64,000 nt of DNA from Bradyrhizobium canariense (GTDB taxonomy: Bacteria > Pseudomonadota > Alphaproteobacteria > Rhizobiales > Xanthobacteraceae). The position numbers and the translations under genes are program-made. Shown here piece by piece: positions 8,842 to 18,641 of this stretch; position 1 is the first letter of the stretch, and each line of letters starts with the position of its first letter. The DNA lies in NCBI RefSeq assembly GCF_018130465.1, contig NZ_JAFCKJ010000018.1:106202-170201 (forward strand). Reading direction: 5' to 3'. The notes under the pieces were generated by a model. It made no database searches. It had not been told where the DNA came from and was given only the letters and a program-made list of their open reading frames with translations.

Positions 8842-10503
8842 CTAGTTGACGAGCACCGCGCCGTCGCAGCGGATTCCGGAAACCCAGACATCGGCTTGAC
8901 CGACTCCAACGCCGAGTGTCGACAAGGTGGAGACGATGAGTTGATCGATCGAACTGGTGGCTCCGGCCAGGGTGCCGCTGACCGCCGACGTCAGGCCTGG
9001 AATCGGAAGGCCGACGCCACTAACACTGAGCGACAGGTCGCCCAACAGGCTGGACGTCAACGACGACGTGAAGTTTCGCGTCGACACCGTCTTCGCCAAC
9101 TGAGACTGGATGTCGACATAGGTGAAGGTCACCGGCGTCGCCGTCGTATTGCCCATCGCCGCATGCGCACGGCCGGATACGTTCAGCCCACTCACGCTGA
9201 CCAGGACCGCCGCCGGCGGGTTTGGCTTGCTGGTGAAGTTCGTCATGTCGGCCATGGATACATTCCCAATCCAGGCGTCGACAATGCCGGGCGTCACGCC
9301 GAGCGTGACCGTCGAATTGCTGACGTCCGGATGACTGCAGGAAACAACGTTGAGTGCGGCTGTCCCCTGGGCAATCTCGACATAGAGCGGAAGATTGACC
9401 GTCGGAACGATGCCACTTCCTCCGACTTGCACGGTGAGCAGGATTCTGGTCTGGGCGGTGTGAACGCTCGCGCCCTCCGCGCCGACCGCCACCCATCCCG
9501 ACCCGACCGGCCTTTCGCCGATCGTCGCGACCAGGCTGGCGTTCAAGATACCGGGTAGTCCGAGATTGACCGATGTCGCGATCTGATGTGTGCCATTGGC
9601 CACTTCCGCGATCGCCGACAGTAGGCTGTACACCGAGACGCTGGCGCCGACCTTCGGCTTCTGGCCGACGGTGAGGCCGTTATACGGGCCGAGATCGATC
9701 AGCGAGGCGAGGTTGACCTTGGTCGAGAGGCTGGATACAGCCTGCGATATGGTCGATAGCGCAATTGTCGCCTGGCTTGGCCCGTTGGTGGCCTGCTGCG
9801 TGGCAAGGGCTGCGGCGATTGCGTCAGACATCTTGATGTTGCCCGTTAGAATGCTGCTGTACGTCACGCCTGTGAGGCTCAAGCGTGTCGCCAGCGCGGA
9901 GGCGAAGTCGAAGGCGTCGATCCTGGCATTGATCAACGACTGGTAGTCCATCGCCGACAGAGACAGGCTGGTGCCGAGCATGCTGCCCAGCATGGCGTTC
10001 AGAAGACCGCCATTGATCGAGGCCAGTCGCGAACCGATTGCGAATGAGGCCAAAGCAGTGCTGGAAGCTGTCGCCGTCGTGGTGATCGTGAACTCGCTGG
10101 TGCCGGTGAAATAGCGCGCGAAATAGAGCGGCGTCTGGGTCTTCAGCGTGACCCGCGCCGCGTTTGCTGATCCGGTCGCGGGCGTCACGAAGCGGGCCTG
10201 CGGTGATACGGCAGAATTCGGAGTATAGGTACCGAGGTCGACGGCAACGAGCGAACTGGTCGAGTATTTGTTCTTCACGACGGTTGCGGATGCTGCATTG
10301 TAGGCGTTGCTGAGATTGCTTGCCGCGATGATCGCGGCAAGATCGGCCGCACTCTGCGCCTTTCTCCTGTCGGCGAAGATTGCGCCGACGTCGACAGCGA
10401 GGGCGGTGCAGCCGATGACGAGCGTCATGAGCCCCGCACCCATGATCGTGAAGTTGCCCGAACTATCGGCGCCAAAGCGACGAATGACGGAGTCGCCTCT
10501 CAT
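8842..10503 (-). CDS. TadG-like protein with N-terminal pilus-assembly membrane anchor
   Basis: A 553-residue protein. Residues 1-60 contain GNFTIMGAGLMTLVIGCTAL and DVGAIFADRRKAQSAADLAA, the usual N-terminal TadE/TadG-like anchor with its conserved Asp and the DLAA helix. The rest is a Ser/Thr/Ala/Val-rich extracytoplasmic region ending GIRCDGAVLVN, with no von Willebrand A motif that I can see. It starts 1 bp after the TadE-like gene upstream. No TadA ATPase, secretin or prepilin gene lies nearby, so this is an orphan tad-type pair. Function is probably in envelope or pilus assembly; the family is poorly characterised outside complete tad loci. Confidence 0.8.
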   Translation of the reverse strand: MRGDSVIRRFGADSSGNFTIMGAGLMTLVIGCTALAVDVGAIFADRRKAQSAADLAAIIAASNLSNAYNAASATVVKNKYSTSSLVAVDLGTYTPNSAVSPQARFVTPATGSANAARVTLKTQTPLYFARYFTGTSEFTITTTATASSTALASFAIGSRLASINGGLLNAMLGSMLGTSLSLSAMDYQSLINARIDAFDFASALATRLSLTGVTYSSILTGNIKMSDAIAAALATQQATNGPSQATIALSTISQAVSSLSTKVNLASLIDLGPYNGLTVGQKPKVGASVSVYSLLSAIAEVANGTHQIATSVNLGLPGILNASLVATIGERPVGSGWVAVGAEGASVHTAQTRILLTVQVGGSGIVPTVNLPLYVEIAQGTAALNVVSCSHPDVSNSTVTLGVTPGIVDAWIGNVSMADMTNFTSKPNPPAAVLVSVSGLNVSGRAHAAMGNTTATPVTFTYVDIQSQLAKTVSTRNFTSSLTSSLLGDLSLSVSGVGLPIPGLTSAVSGTLAGATSSIDQLIVSTLSTLGVGVGQADVWVSGIRCDGAVLVN

Positions 10504-10504
10504 C

Positions 10505-10915
10505 CTAGAACCCTCCGTATGGGATTACCGCCGACCGCGTTATCGGGAAGGGCATCGGCGGTGTGAACGGTAAGGTGAATATAAAGTTTGACGACGCGTC
10601 GTACTGGACCGTTACGACGTAGACATTCGGGTCTGAACCGGATGGGGCGGCAATCACATTGACTTTCGTGGCCTCAAGCAGAGGATAGCCGGCGACGTTG
10701 GTCGTGACATACGAAGTTGCAAGGCTATTGCGCTCGCTGTTGGTCAAGCCTGCTATCGATGTTCGCGCCGCCTCGGCTGCTAGCTGCTGAACACCGTGGA
10801 CCATCGTGAGATAGGATCCGAATACCACGATACCGAAGATGATTGCCAAGAACACCGGAAGCAAAATGGCGAACTCGACGGCCGATGCTCCGCTCTGATT
10901 GGAAGGAAAACGCAT
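10505..10915 (-). CDS. TadE family protein (pilus assembly, minor pseudopilin-like)
   Basis: A 136-residue protein starting MRFPSNQSGASAVEFAILLP and then VFLAIIFGIVVFGSYL. The GASAVEFAI sequence followed by one hydrophobic helix is the TadE signature; TadE and TadF are pseudopilins of the Flp pilus system, processed by a TadV-type peptidase. The C-terminal part (VYVVTVQYDAS, FITLPFTPP-like) is an extracytoplasmic beta-rich domain. The stop precedes the TadG-like start by a single base, so the pair is one operon. It lacks the rest of a tad locus in this window. Confidence 0.85.
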   Translation of the reverse strand: MRFPSNQSGASAVEFAILLPVFLAIIFGIVVFGSYLTMVHGVQQLAAEAARTSIAGLTNSERNSLATSYVTTNVAGYPLLEATKVNVIAAPSGSDPNVYVVTVQYDASSNFIFTLPFTPPMPFPITRSAVIPYGGF

Positions 10916-11157
10916 TCGACACGGCCCCCTGCTCGAATCTCCGTAGCTTGACGAAGGCGCTTTTACGAAGCGTATAGTTGAATCTCGTGGAGGTTGAGGG
11001 ATGTATAGATACTTATAGAGCCATAAATTCGGCTCAAGCGGCGCCGTCGGCGACGCGCAGCGGGTTTAACTAAAGAGCTACGAAAATTGTACAAAGTGGA
11101 CAGCGCATCACCGAGCTGAGAGACAAGTCGCGATCAAGCTCGATTGCAGGAGACCGG

Positions 11158-12054
11158 ATGCTTCGACACCAGCCCCTCAATATCCCTATGGAAATTGTGC
11201 GGACGGTCGTCGCCATTGCTGAAACGGGCAGCATGTCGAAGGCTGCCGAGAGGCTGTTTCTCAGCCAGCCCGCGATCAGCGCTCAGGTGAAGCGGCTCCA
11301 GGGGCTCGTCGGCGGCGAGCTGTTCACGCGGACCGCAAACGGAACGGTCCTGACCGAGCTCGGCAAGCTCGCACTTCTGCAGGCCCGTCGAATCATCGAC
11401 GCCAATGACCAGCTTCTCCGGCTGGGGGGATCGGACAAGGCCACCGCGCGCCGCCTCGGCGTGAGCCAGCTATTGGCAAAGGCGCTCTTCGATGATTTCA
11501 GCCGCGAGGATCTTTCCACCCTCTTCCTTCTGGCCGAGCATTCCAGCGAGATCCGACGGGGTCTCCGCGAGGGATTTGTCGACGTCGCATGCCTGTTCCT
11601 GCACGACATCTCCGACACGGAGATCGAACGCTTGATCGTCGACGAAGTCGTGTTCGAAACAAGCTGGGTCAAGTCTCGAGACTTCGTCACGCGACCCGGC
11701 GCGCCGGTGCCGGTCGTCAGTCCCCCTGAGGACAGCTGGATGCTTGACCCGCTGGATCAGAGCGGAATTGCATACCGGATCGTACTTCGAAGCTCCGATT
11801 CGGCCGTTCGCGAAAGAGCCATCATGGCTGGCTTGGGCATATCGGCCATGCCCAGCGCGCTGGTTCCTTCAAGCATGGTGAAATCGAGAGATTACTATCT
11901 TCCAGCCCTCGCACCGTTTCGTGGTGTCGTATGTATTCGAGAAGGCTTGACGACTACCGACGTCAAACAGCTGGCAAGGCGCCTTTCCTCGCTTCTCGCG
12001 GCATTGAGTGGCAACTCACCTGCAGCTGGGCATCAGGCCAGCTCAAGCGGATGA
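11158..12054 (+). CDS. LysR-family transcriptional regulator
   Basis: A 298-residue protein with an N-terminal winged HTH (residues about 10-68: IVRTVVAIAETGSMSKAAER, LSQPAISAQVKRLQ, ELFTRT) and a C-terminal effector domain. The start is the ATG at 11158 just after a GGAGACCGG stretch. LysR regulators usually act on a divergent or adjacent gene; here the upstream neighbour is the TadE/TadG pair on the opposite strand and the downstream neighbour is a convergent MFS transporter. Either could be a target. The effector cannot be guessed. Confidence 0.88.
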   Translation: MLRHQPLNIPMEIVRTVVAIAETGSMSKAAERLFLSQPAISAQVKRLQGLVGGELFTRTANGTVLTELGKLALLQARRIIDANDQLLRLGGSDKATARRLGVSQLLAKALFDDFSREDLSTLFLLAEHSSEIRRGLREGFVDVACLFLHDISDTEIERLIVDEVVFETSWVKSRDFVTRPGAPVPVVSPPEDSWMLDPLDQSGIAYRIVLRSSDSAVRERAIMAGLGISAMPSALVPSSMVKSRDYYLPALAPFRGVVCIREGLTTTDVKQLARRLSSLLAALSGNSPAAGHQASSSG

Positions 12055-12099
12055 GTCTTTTCAACCCGCTGCACGCCAATCGATCGCCGGCGAAAGGGC

Positions 12100-13425
12100 T
12101 CAACCGCCCGCATCCATATCGCCGGCCTCGCGCTGGCCGCTGAGCCAGAGCGCGAGCAGGGTCCAGAACGCGCCTGACAGCAGGTACGCACCCGAGGCGA
12201 TGACGCCGAGATTGGTCGCAAGCAGAAGCGCCACCAGCGGTGCGAAACCGGCGCCAAACAGCCACGCCATATCGGATGTCAGCGCCGAGGCCGTGTAGCG
12301 GTACGCCTGCTTGAAGTTCGAGGCGATCGCACCCGACGACTGGCCGAACGACAGGCCGAGCAGGATGAAGCCGATCACCATGTAGATGGTCTCGCCGAAC
12401 GCGCCGGCATCGAGCAGCTGCGGGGCAAAGCCGCTGTAGATCGCGATCGCGATCGCCGATCCCATCAGCAGCGACTTGCGGCCGACGCGGTCGGCGATGA
12501 CGCCGGACAGCACGATCGCGCCGACGCCGAACACGGCCGCGACGATCTCGATGATCAGGAAGCGCACCGGGCTTTCGCGGGTGAACAGGAAAACCCAGGA
12601 CAGCGGAAACACCGTGACCATGTGGAACAGCGCGAAGCTTGCCAGCGGCGCAAACGCGCCGAGCATGATGTTCTGGCCTTCGCGCGCCACGGTCTCGGAG
12701 ATGCGCGAGGGCTGCAATTCGCGGGTCTCGAACAGCGAGGCATATTCTTCCGTCGTCACCATGCGCAGGCGCGCGAACAGCGCCACGACGTTGATGGCGA
12801 AGGCGACGAAGAACGGGTAGCGCCAGCCCCAGTCGAAGAAATCGTCGGCCGAGAGATTCCCGGCAAAATAGGCGAACAGCCCGCTCGCCACGATCAGACC
12901 GAGCGGCGCGCCAAGCTGCGGCACCATTGCGTACCAGCCGCGCTTTGAAGGCGGCGCGTTCAGCGCCAGCAGCGAGGCCATCCCGTCCCAGGCGCCGCCC
13001 CAGGCCAGACCCTGCGCGATGCGCGCCAGCGCCAGCAGCCAGATCGCCGCAACGCCGATCTCGTGATAGCCGGGCAGGAACGCGATCGCGACGGTGGCGG
13101 TGCCGAGCAGGAACAGCGCCGAGATCAGCTTGGCCGTCTTGCCGTACTCGCGATCGACCGTCATGAAAATGACGGTGCCGATCGGCCGGGCCACGAAGGC
13201 CAGCGCGAAGATCATGAAGGAATAAAGGGTGCCGGTCAGTTCGCTCGTGAACGGGAACACCAGGCGCGGGAAGACGATCACCGAGGCGATCGCGAAGACG
13301 AAGAAGTCGAAGAATTCCGAGGTGCGGCCGATGATGACGCCGATGGCGATCTCGCCGGGACTGGCCTGGTCGTGGCCGTGCTCGCCCGAGTGGTCTGCCA
13401 TTGCGGGGGTCTGTGCCGTCGCCAT
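12100..13425 (-). CDS. MFS transporter, metabolite:H+ symporter (MHS) type
   Basis: A 441-residue membrane protein from the ATG at 13425 (MATAQTPAMADHSGEHGHDQ); the frame is open upstream but that part lies in the intergenic region. After a His-rich N-terminal tail, the sequence GVIIGRTSEFFDFFVFAIAS is the TM1 signature of the MHS subfamily (ShiA/KgtP/ProP relatives), with about twelve hydrophobic segments and loop motifs GRKSLLMGS and DREYGKTAK. These carriers import organic acids, osmolytes or similar solutes with protons. It is divergent from the cyo operon, with a 23-bp palindrome in the shared 182-bp region, and convergent with the LysR gene. Confidence 0.88.
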   Translation of the reverse strand: MATAQTPAMADHSGEHGHDQASPGEIAIGVIIGRTSEFFDFFVFAIASVIVFPRLVFPFTSELTGTLYSFMIFALAFVARPIGTVIFMTVDREYGKTAKLISALFLLGTATVAIAFLPGYHEIGVAAIWLLALARIAQGLAWGGAWDGMASLLALNAPPSKRGWYAMVPQLGAPLGLIVASGLFAYFAGNLSADDFFDWGWRYPFFVAFAINVVALFARLRMVTTEEYASLFETRELQPSRISETVAREGQNIMLGAFAPLASFALFHMVTVFPLSWVFLFTRESPVRFLIIEIVAAVFGVGAIVLSGVIADRVGRKSLLMGSAIAIAIYSGFAPQLLDAGAFGETIYMVIGFILLGLSFGQSSGAIASNFKQAYRYTASALTSDMAWLFGAGFAPLVALLLATNLGVIASGAYLLSGAFWTLLALWLSGQREAGDMDAGG

Positions 13426-13517
13426 TCGTGCGCCCTTAACGTCCTGAAAACCAAAGCCGACCGCCCGGCGAGGCGCCAGGCAATCTAGCCATGTCTGGCG
13501 CAACATCCCGCACTGCA

Positions 13518-13540
13518 ACATTGGACAAATTGTCCAATGT
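13518..13540. promoter_or_regulatory. 23-bp palindrome, operator candidate between MFS gene and cyoA
   Basis: The sequence has arms ACATTGGACAA and TTGTCCAATGT around one central A, a perfect odd palindrome with 11-bp arms. It lies in the divergent promoter region of the MFS gene (start 13425) and cyoA (start 13608), with no repeats elsewhere in the window. The shape suggests a dimeric regulator; which one is unknown. Confidence 0.55.
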
Positions 13541-13607
13541 CCGAATTGCTGCGCCGCAGCTACCCCTTGGCCCCGCAAAGGAAACTCATTCTCATAAGGC
13601 TCGGCCC

Positions 13608-14768
13608 GTGTCCCGTTTCAAGATTCTGGCGCTGCTACCCCTGGCAGTTGCGCTCAGCGGCTGCAACTACGTCGTGCTGGCGCCGGCCGGCGATATCGCG
13701 GCGCAACAGCGCGACCTCGTCATCATCTCCACCGTCCTGATGCTCCTGATCGTCGTCCCGGTGATGGCGCTGACGGTGCTGTTCGCCTGGCGTTACCGCC
13801 AGTCCAACACCGAGGCCCGCTACGAGCCGGAATGGGACCACTCGACCAGCCTCGAGCTGGTGATCTGGTCGGCGCCGCTTTTGATCATCGTTTGCCTGGG
13901 CGCGCTGACCTGGATGGGCACGCATCTGCTCGACCCCTATCGCGCGCTCGGCCGCATCCATGCCGACCGCGCTGTGGATCAGTCCAAGGCCCCGCTCGAG
14001 GTCGACGTCGTCGCACTCGACTGGAAATGGCTCTTCATCTATCCGGACTACGGCATCGCCACCGTCAACGATCTGGCGGCTCCGGTCGATCGTCCCATCA
14101 ACTTCCGCATCACCGCCTCCTCGGTGATGAACTCGTTCTACATCCCCGCGCTGGCCGGCCAGATCTACGCGATGCCAGGCATGGAGACCAAGCTCCACGC
14201 CGTCGTGAACCACGCCGGCAGCTACCGGGGCTTTTCGGCGAACTACAGCGGCGCCGGCTTCTCCGGCATGCATTTCAACTTCCAGGGCCTCGACGACAAG
14301 GGCTTTGATGCCTGGATCGCCAGCGCCAAGTCCGGCGGCGGCTCGCTCGGCCGCGCCGAATATCTCCAGCTCGAAAAACCCAGCCAGAACGAGCCGGTGC
14401 GGCGCTACGGCACCGTCGATTCCGATCTCTACCGCCTGATCCTCAACATGTGCGTCGAGACCGGCAAGATGTGCCAGAGCGAGATGATGGCGATCGACGC
14501 CAAGGGCGGCCTCGGCCACGAGGGCCTGAACAACACGCTGCCGCTGGCTTACGACAAGTACGCCCGCCGCGGCACGGCGCTTGGGCCGGAGCCGACCTTC
14601 GTCGCCGGCACCTGCACGCCCGATGCGCCGCAGGGCAAGACCACCGCCTCCATCACGGCACCTGTCGACACCGCGCCGCTGCTCGGCGCCGGCTTGAAGC
14701 GGCCGACTTTCACGCCGCTGAAGTCCTCGTCCTTCTTCCTCGGACAACGTCCGAAGTCAGATTCGTAA
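13608..14768 (+). CDS. cyoA: Cytochrome bo3-type ubiquinol oxidase subunit II
   Basis: The GTG at 13608 gives a 386-residue lipoprotein beginning [20 protein letters not shown] with an LSGC lipobox; an upstream in-frame ATG would add a tail that does not resemble CyoA. Two TM helices follow ([37 protein letters not shown]). In the cupredoxin domain the region where cytochrome c oxidases have the CuA cysteines reads [14 protein letters not shown], without Cys, so the enzyme should take electrons from quinol, not cytochrome c. First gene of cyoABCD. It probably uses the promoter in the divergent region with the MFS gene. Confidence 0.93.
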   Translation: MSRFKILALLPLAVALSGCNYVVLAPAGDIAAQQRDLVIISTVLMLLIVVPVMALTVLFAWRYRQSNTEARYEPEWDHSTSLELVIWSAPLLIIVCLGALTWMGTHLLDPYRALGRIHADRAVDQSKAPLEVDVVALDWKWLFIYPDYGIATVNDLAAPVDRPINFRITASSVMNSFYIPALAGQIYAMPGMETKLHAVVNHAGSYRGFSANYSGAGFSGMHFNFQGLDDKGFDAWIASAKSGGGSLGRAEYLQLEKPSQNEPVRRYGTVDSDLYRLILNMCVETGKMCQSEMMAIDAKGGLGHEGLNNTLPLAYDKYARRGTALGPEPTFVAGTCTPDAPQGKTTASITAPVDTAPLLGAGLKRPTFTPLKSSSFFLGQRPKSDS

Positions 14769-14779
14769 AGAGATCCCGC

Positions 14780-16777
14780 ATGTCTCCTGATCTTCTCAAG
14801 CTCATCTTCGGCCGGCTCACCATCGAATCGCTGCCGCTGCACGAGCCGATCGTCGTCGGCACCTTCGCGGTGGTGGCGACCGGCGGCCTCGTCATGCTCG
14901 CCGGCCTGACCTATTTCCGTCTCTGGGGTTATCTCTGGAGCGAGTGGTTCACCAGCGTCGACCACAAGCGCATCGGCATCATGTACATGATCCTCGGCAT
15001 CGTGATGCTGCTGCGCGGCTTCGCCGACGCGCTGATGATGCGGTTGCAGCAGGCACTCGCCTTCGGCGGCTCGGAGGGCTATCTCAACTCCCATCACTAC
15101 GACCAGGTCTTCACCGCCCACGGCGTGATCATGATCTTCTTCGTGGCGATGCCGCTGGTCACCGGCCTGATGAACTTCGTGGTGCCGCTCCAGATCGGTG
15201 CGCGCGACGTGTCGTTCCCGTTCCTGAACAATTTCAGCTTCTGGATGACGGTCGGCGGCGCGGTGCTGGTGATGGCTTCGCTGTTCATCGGCGAATTCGC
15301 CCGCACCGGCTGGCTCGCTTATCCGCCGCTGTCGAACATCGGCTACAGTCCGGATGTCGGCGTCGACTATTACATATGGGGACTACAGGTCGCGGGCGTC
15401 GGAACGACACTGTCCGGCATCAACCTGATCTGCACCATCGTCAAGCTGCGGTGCCCCGGCATGACCATGATGCGGATGCCGGTGTTCACCTGGACCGCGC
15501 TCTGCACCAACGTGCTGATCGTCGCTTCCTTCCCGGTTCTGACCGTCGTGCTCGCGCTGCTCTCGCTCGACCGCTACGTCGGCACCAACTTCTTCACGAA
15601 CGATTTCGGCGGCAGCCCGATGATGTACGTGAACCTGATCTGGATCTGGGGTCATCCCGAGGTCTACATCCTGGTTCTCCCCGCCTTCGGCATCTTCTCG
15701 GAAGTGACCTCGACCTTCTCGGGCAAGCGGCTGTTCGGCTACACCTCGATGGTCTACGCCACGGTGGTCATCACCATCCTGTCGTACCTGGTCTGGCTGC
15801 ACCACTTCTTCACGATGGGGTCGGGCGCCAGCGTCAACTCGTTCTTCGGCATCACCACGATGATCATCTCGATCCCGACGGGCGCGAAGATGTTCAACTG
15901 GCTGTTCACGATGTATCGCGGCCGCATCCGCTTCGAGCTGCCGATGATGTGGACGATCGCGTTCATGCTGACCTTCGTGCTCGGCGGCATGACCGGCGTG
16001 CTGCTCGCGGTGCCGCCGGCCGACTTCGTCCTGCACAACAGCCTGTTCCTGATCGCGCACTTCCACAACGTGATCATCGGCGGCGTCGTGTTCGGCGCGT
16101 TCGCCGGTATCGGCTACTGGTTCCCGAAGGCGTTCGGCTTCAAGCTCGACCCGTTCTGGGGCAAGCTGTCGTTCTGGTTCTGGGTCACCGGCTTCTACCT
16201 CGCCTTCATGCCGCTCTATGTGCTCGGCCTGATGGGCGTGACCCGCCGGCTCCGTGTGTTCGACGACCCGAGCCTGCAGATCTGGTTCATCGTCGCCGGC
16301 ATTGGCGCCTTCCTGGTCTTCCTCGGCATCCTCTCGATGTTGATGCAGTTCGCCGTCAGCTTCCTCAGGCGCGAGCAGCTCAAGGACGTCACCGGCGATC
16401 CCTGGGACGCGCGCACGCTGGAATGGGCGACCTCCTCGCCGCCGCCGGACTACAACTTCGCCTTCACCCCCGTCGTTCACGACAATGACGCGTGGTGGGA
16501 CATGAAGAAGCGCGGCTATCAGCGCCCGCTCACCGGGTTCAAGCCGATCCACATGCCCAGCAGCACCGGCACCGGCATCATCCTCGCCGGCTTTGCCACC
16601 GCGATGGGGTTCGGCCTGATCTGGTACATCTGGTGGCTTGCGGCCGCGAGCTTCATCGCGATGCTCGCCGTCGGCATCGGTCACACCTTCAACTATCACC
16701 GCGATTTCGACATTCCGGCCGACGACGTCATCCGGGCCGAAGACGCGCGCACCAAACTGCTCGCCGGAGCCAAGTAA
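14780..16777 (+). CDS. cyoB: Cytochrome bo3-type ubiquinol oxidase subunit I
   Basis: A 665-residue haem-copper oxidase subunit I from the ATG at 14780, 11 bp after cyoA. The binuclear-centre sequence [13 protein letters not shown] (CuB His cross-linked to Tyr), the following HHFFTMG pair and the haem ligand region HFHNVIIGG are all present, so the active site is complete. The length and N-terminal extension are typical of CyoB with 15 helices. It reduces oxygen to water in the inner membrane and pumps protons. The stop and the cyoC ATG are directly abutted. Confidence 0.96.
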   Translation: MSPDLLKLIFGRLTIESLPLHEPIVVGTFAVVATGGLVMLAGLTYFRLWGYLWSEWFTSVDHKRIGIMYMILGIVMLLRGFADALMMRLQQALAFGGSEGYLNSHHYDQVFTAHGVIMIFFVAMPLVTGLMNFVVPLQIGARDVSFPFLNNFSFWMTVGGAVLVMASLFIGEFARTGWLAYPPLSNIGYSPDVGVDYYIWGLQVAGVGTTLSGINLICTIVKLRCPGMTMMRMPVFTWTALCTNVLIVASFPVLTVVLALLSLDRYVGTNFFTNDFGGSPMMYVNLIWIWGHPEVYILVLPAFGIFSEVTSTFSGKRLFGYTSMVYATVVITILSYLVWLHHFFTMGSGASVNSFFGITTMIISIPTGAKMFNWLFTMYRGRIRFELPMMWTIAFMLTFVLGGMTGVLLAVPPADFVLHNSLFLIAHFHNVIIGGVVFGAFAGIGYWFPKAFGFKLDPFWGKLSFWFWVTGFYLAFMPLYVLGLMGVTRRLRVFDDPSLQIWFIVAGIGAFLVFLGILSMLMQFAVSFLRREQLKDVTGDPWDARTLEWATSSPPPDYNFAFTPVVHDNDAWWDMKKRGYQRPLTGFKPIHMPSSTGTGIILAGFATAMGFGLIWYIWWLAAASFIAMLAVGIGHTFNYHRDFDIPADDVIRAEDARTKLLAGAK

Positions 16778-17407
16778 ATGACTGTCGCTGTCAATCCCAC
16801 GCAAACCGGCGAGCCGGTCTTCTACCTCGCCGACGAACACCCGCATCCGGAAGGCTACAGCACTTCGCTCGGCTTCTGGATCTATCTGATGAGCGACTGC
16901 CTCATCTTCGCGATCCTGTTCGCCACCTTCGGCGTGCTCGGCGGCAACTACGCCGCCGGCCCGGCGCCGAAGGATTTGTTCGAGCTGCCGCTGGTCGCGG
17001 TGAACACCTCGATGCTGCTGCTGTCGTCGATCACCTACGGCTTCGCCATGTTGACGATGCAGCAGAACAAGATCGGCCAGACCCAGATGTGGCTGGCGAT
17101 CACCGGCCTGTTCGGCGCCGCCTTCATCGGCATCGAGCTGTCCGAGTTCGCCCACATGATCCATGAGGGCGCGACGCCGCAGCGCAGCGCCTTCCTGTCC
17201 GCCTTCTTCACCCTGGTCGGCACCCACGGCCTGCACGTCAGCTGCGGCCTGATCTGGCTGGTGACCCTGATGGTGCAGGTCTGGAAGTTCGGCCTGATCG
17301 AGGCCAACCGCCGCCGCCTGATGTGCCTGTCGATGTTCTGGCACTTCCTCGACGTGGTCTGGATCGGTGTCTTCACCTTCGTCTATCTCCTGGGAGTTCT
17401 GCGATGA
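16778..17407 (+). CDS. cyoC: Cytochrome bo3-type ubiquinol oxidase subunit III
   Basis: A 209-residue protein with about five TM helices, starting immediately after the cyoB stop. The sequence [20 protein letters not shown], the conserved [14 protein letters not shown] and the C-terminal [19 protein letters not shown] are typical of haem-copper oxidase subunit III in the quinol oxidase branch. It stabilises the complex and the proton-uptake region of subunit I. The stop overlaps the cyoD start by 4 bp (ATGA). Confidence 0.95.
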   Translation: MTVAVNPTQTGEPVFYLADEHPHPEGYSTSLGFWIYLMSDCLIFAILFATFGVLGGNYAAGPAPKDLFELPLVAVNTSMLLLSSITYGFAMLTMQQNKIGQTQMWLAITGLFGAAFIGIELSEFAHMIHEGATPQRSAFLSAFFTLVGTHGLHVSCGLIWLVTLMVQVWKFGLIEANRRRLMCLSMFWHFLDVVWIGVFTFVYLLGVLR

Positions 17408-17784
17408 ACACCGATACTCACGCCGCCCACGCGGACGATCATCACCACGGCGATAGCCACGCTCACGGCTCGTTCTCGACCTACATGCTCGGCTTCGTGC
17501 TCTCGGTCGTGCTCACCGCGATCCCGTTCTGGCTGGTGATGAGCGGCGCGCTTCCGAGCAAGCAGATCACCGCGCTCGTCATCATGGCCTTCGCGGTCGT
17601 GCAGATCGTCGTGCACATGATCTACTTCCTGCACATGAACACGACGTCCGAGAACGGCTGGAGCATGATGGCGCTGATCTTCACCATCGTCATGGTGGTG
17701 ATCGCGCTGTCCGGTTCGCTGTGGGTGATGAACCACCTCAACAGCAACATGATGCCGATCCACCAGATGACCGGGATGAAGTGA
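17404..17784 (+). CDS. cyoD: Cytochrome o ubiquinol oxidase subunit IV
   Basis: A 126-residue protein; the ATG at 17404 overlaps the cyoC stop (ATGA). The N terminus is His-rich ([14 protein letters not shown]), then three TM helices: [20 protein letters not shown], a central one through [14 protein letters not shown], and [20 protein letters not shown]. This is the CyoD pattern; CyoD assists assembly of the CuB site. Its stop overlaps the next start as GTGA, so the SURF1 gene is translationally linked. Confidence 0.94.
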   Translation: MNTDTHAAHADDHHHGDSHAHGSFSTYMLGFVLSVVLTAIPFWLVMSGALPSKQITALVIMAFAVVQIVVHMIYFLHMNTTSENGWSMMALIFTIVMVVIALSGSLWVMNHLNSNMMPIHQMTGMK

Positions 17785-18641
17785 CCGAAACCCGGACCGC
17801 GACGAGCAAGGCAATCGGGGCGCGCGGCGACGCTGCGCGTCCGTCCTTGTGGCTCACGGTCCTCTCGCTCACGGCCTTCGTGCTCCTGATCGCGCTCGGC
17901 ATCTGGCAGATCGAGCGCCGCGCCTGGAAGCTGGCGCTGATCGACCGCGTCGAGCAGCGCGTTCACGCCCCGGCCCAGCCGATCCCCTCGTCCGCTTCTT
18001 GGCCTGCGGTGTCCGCCGCAGCCGACGAATACAGGCATGTCCGCGTCACCGGACGCTTCCTGCATGACCGCGAGACGCTGGTTCAGGCCGTCACCGAGCT
18101 AGGCCCCGGCTATTGGGTGATGACGCCACTCAAGCGCGACGACGGCACGCTGGTCCTGGTCGACCGCGGCTTCGTGCCGTCCGAGCGGCGCGACGCATCG
18201 ACGCGCCGGGACGGCAATCCGCAAGGCCAGGTCGAGATCACCGGCCTCTTGCGCGTGACGGAGCCAAAAGGCGGATTCCTCAGGAACAACGTGCCCCAGC
18301 ACAATCGCTGGTATTCGCGGGATGTCGCCGCGATTGCAGCGGCACGCGGCCTCGACCACGTCGCGCCGTTCTTCGTCGATGCCGACGCCGGATCACAATC
18401 CGGCAGCGGTCCAACCGGCGGATTGACCGTGATCAGCTTTCCCAATAACCACCTGATCTATGCGCTGACGTGGTTTGCCCTGGCTTTCATGCTGGCCGGC
18501 GGGCTTTTCGTCACATTCGGCGGCGGGCTGTTCCGCCGCAAGAAGCCCTGGAGCGGCTTCGTCCACGAACCGGCCGGCGGCTCCGATGCTGCCGCCCGCA
18601 GGACGGGATCAGATGCTGGAACGATCGTCGAGCCCACCTGA
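17781..18641 (+). CDS. SURF1 family oxidase assembly protein
   Basis: A 286-residue protein from a GTG at 17781 that overlaps the cyoD stop. SURF1 features are clear: N-terminal TM LWLTVLSLTAFVLLIALGIW followed by QIERRAWK, the block GYWVMTPLKRDDGTLVLVDR with GFVP, the PQHNRWYSRD segment, and a C-terminal TM NHLIYALTWFALAFMLAGGL. SURF1 proteins help insert haem into subunit I of haem-copper oxidases. Placement directly after cyoD fits a dedicated factor for this quinol oxidase. The gene overlaps the following histidine kinase start by 29 bp. Confidence 0.92.
   Translation: MTETRTATSKAIGARGDAARPSLWLTVLSLTAFVLLIALGIWQIERRAWKLALIDRVEQRVHAPAQPIPSSASWPAVSAAADEYRHVRVTGRFLHDRETLVQAVTELGPGYWVMTPLKRDDGTLVLVDRGFVPSERRDASTRRDGNPQGQVEITGLLRVTEPKGGFLRNNVPQHNRWYSRDVAAIAAARGLDHVAPFFVDADAGSQSGSGPTGGLTVISFPNNHLIYALTWFALAFMLAGGLFVTFGGGLFRRKKPWSGFVHEPAGGSDAAARRTGSDAGTIVEPT

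Noticed and set aside
15383-17344. 653-codon open frame on the minus strand opposite cyoB/cyoC
   Set aside because: The sense strand encodes clear oxidase subunits; the antisense product is His/Asp/Gln-rich without recognisable folds.
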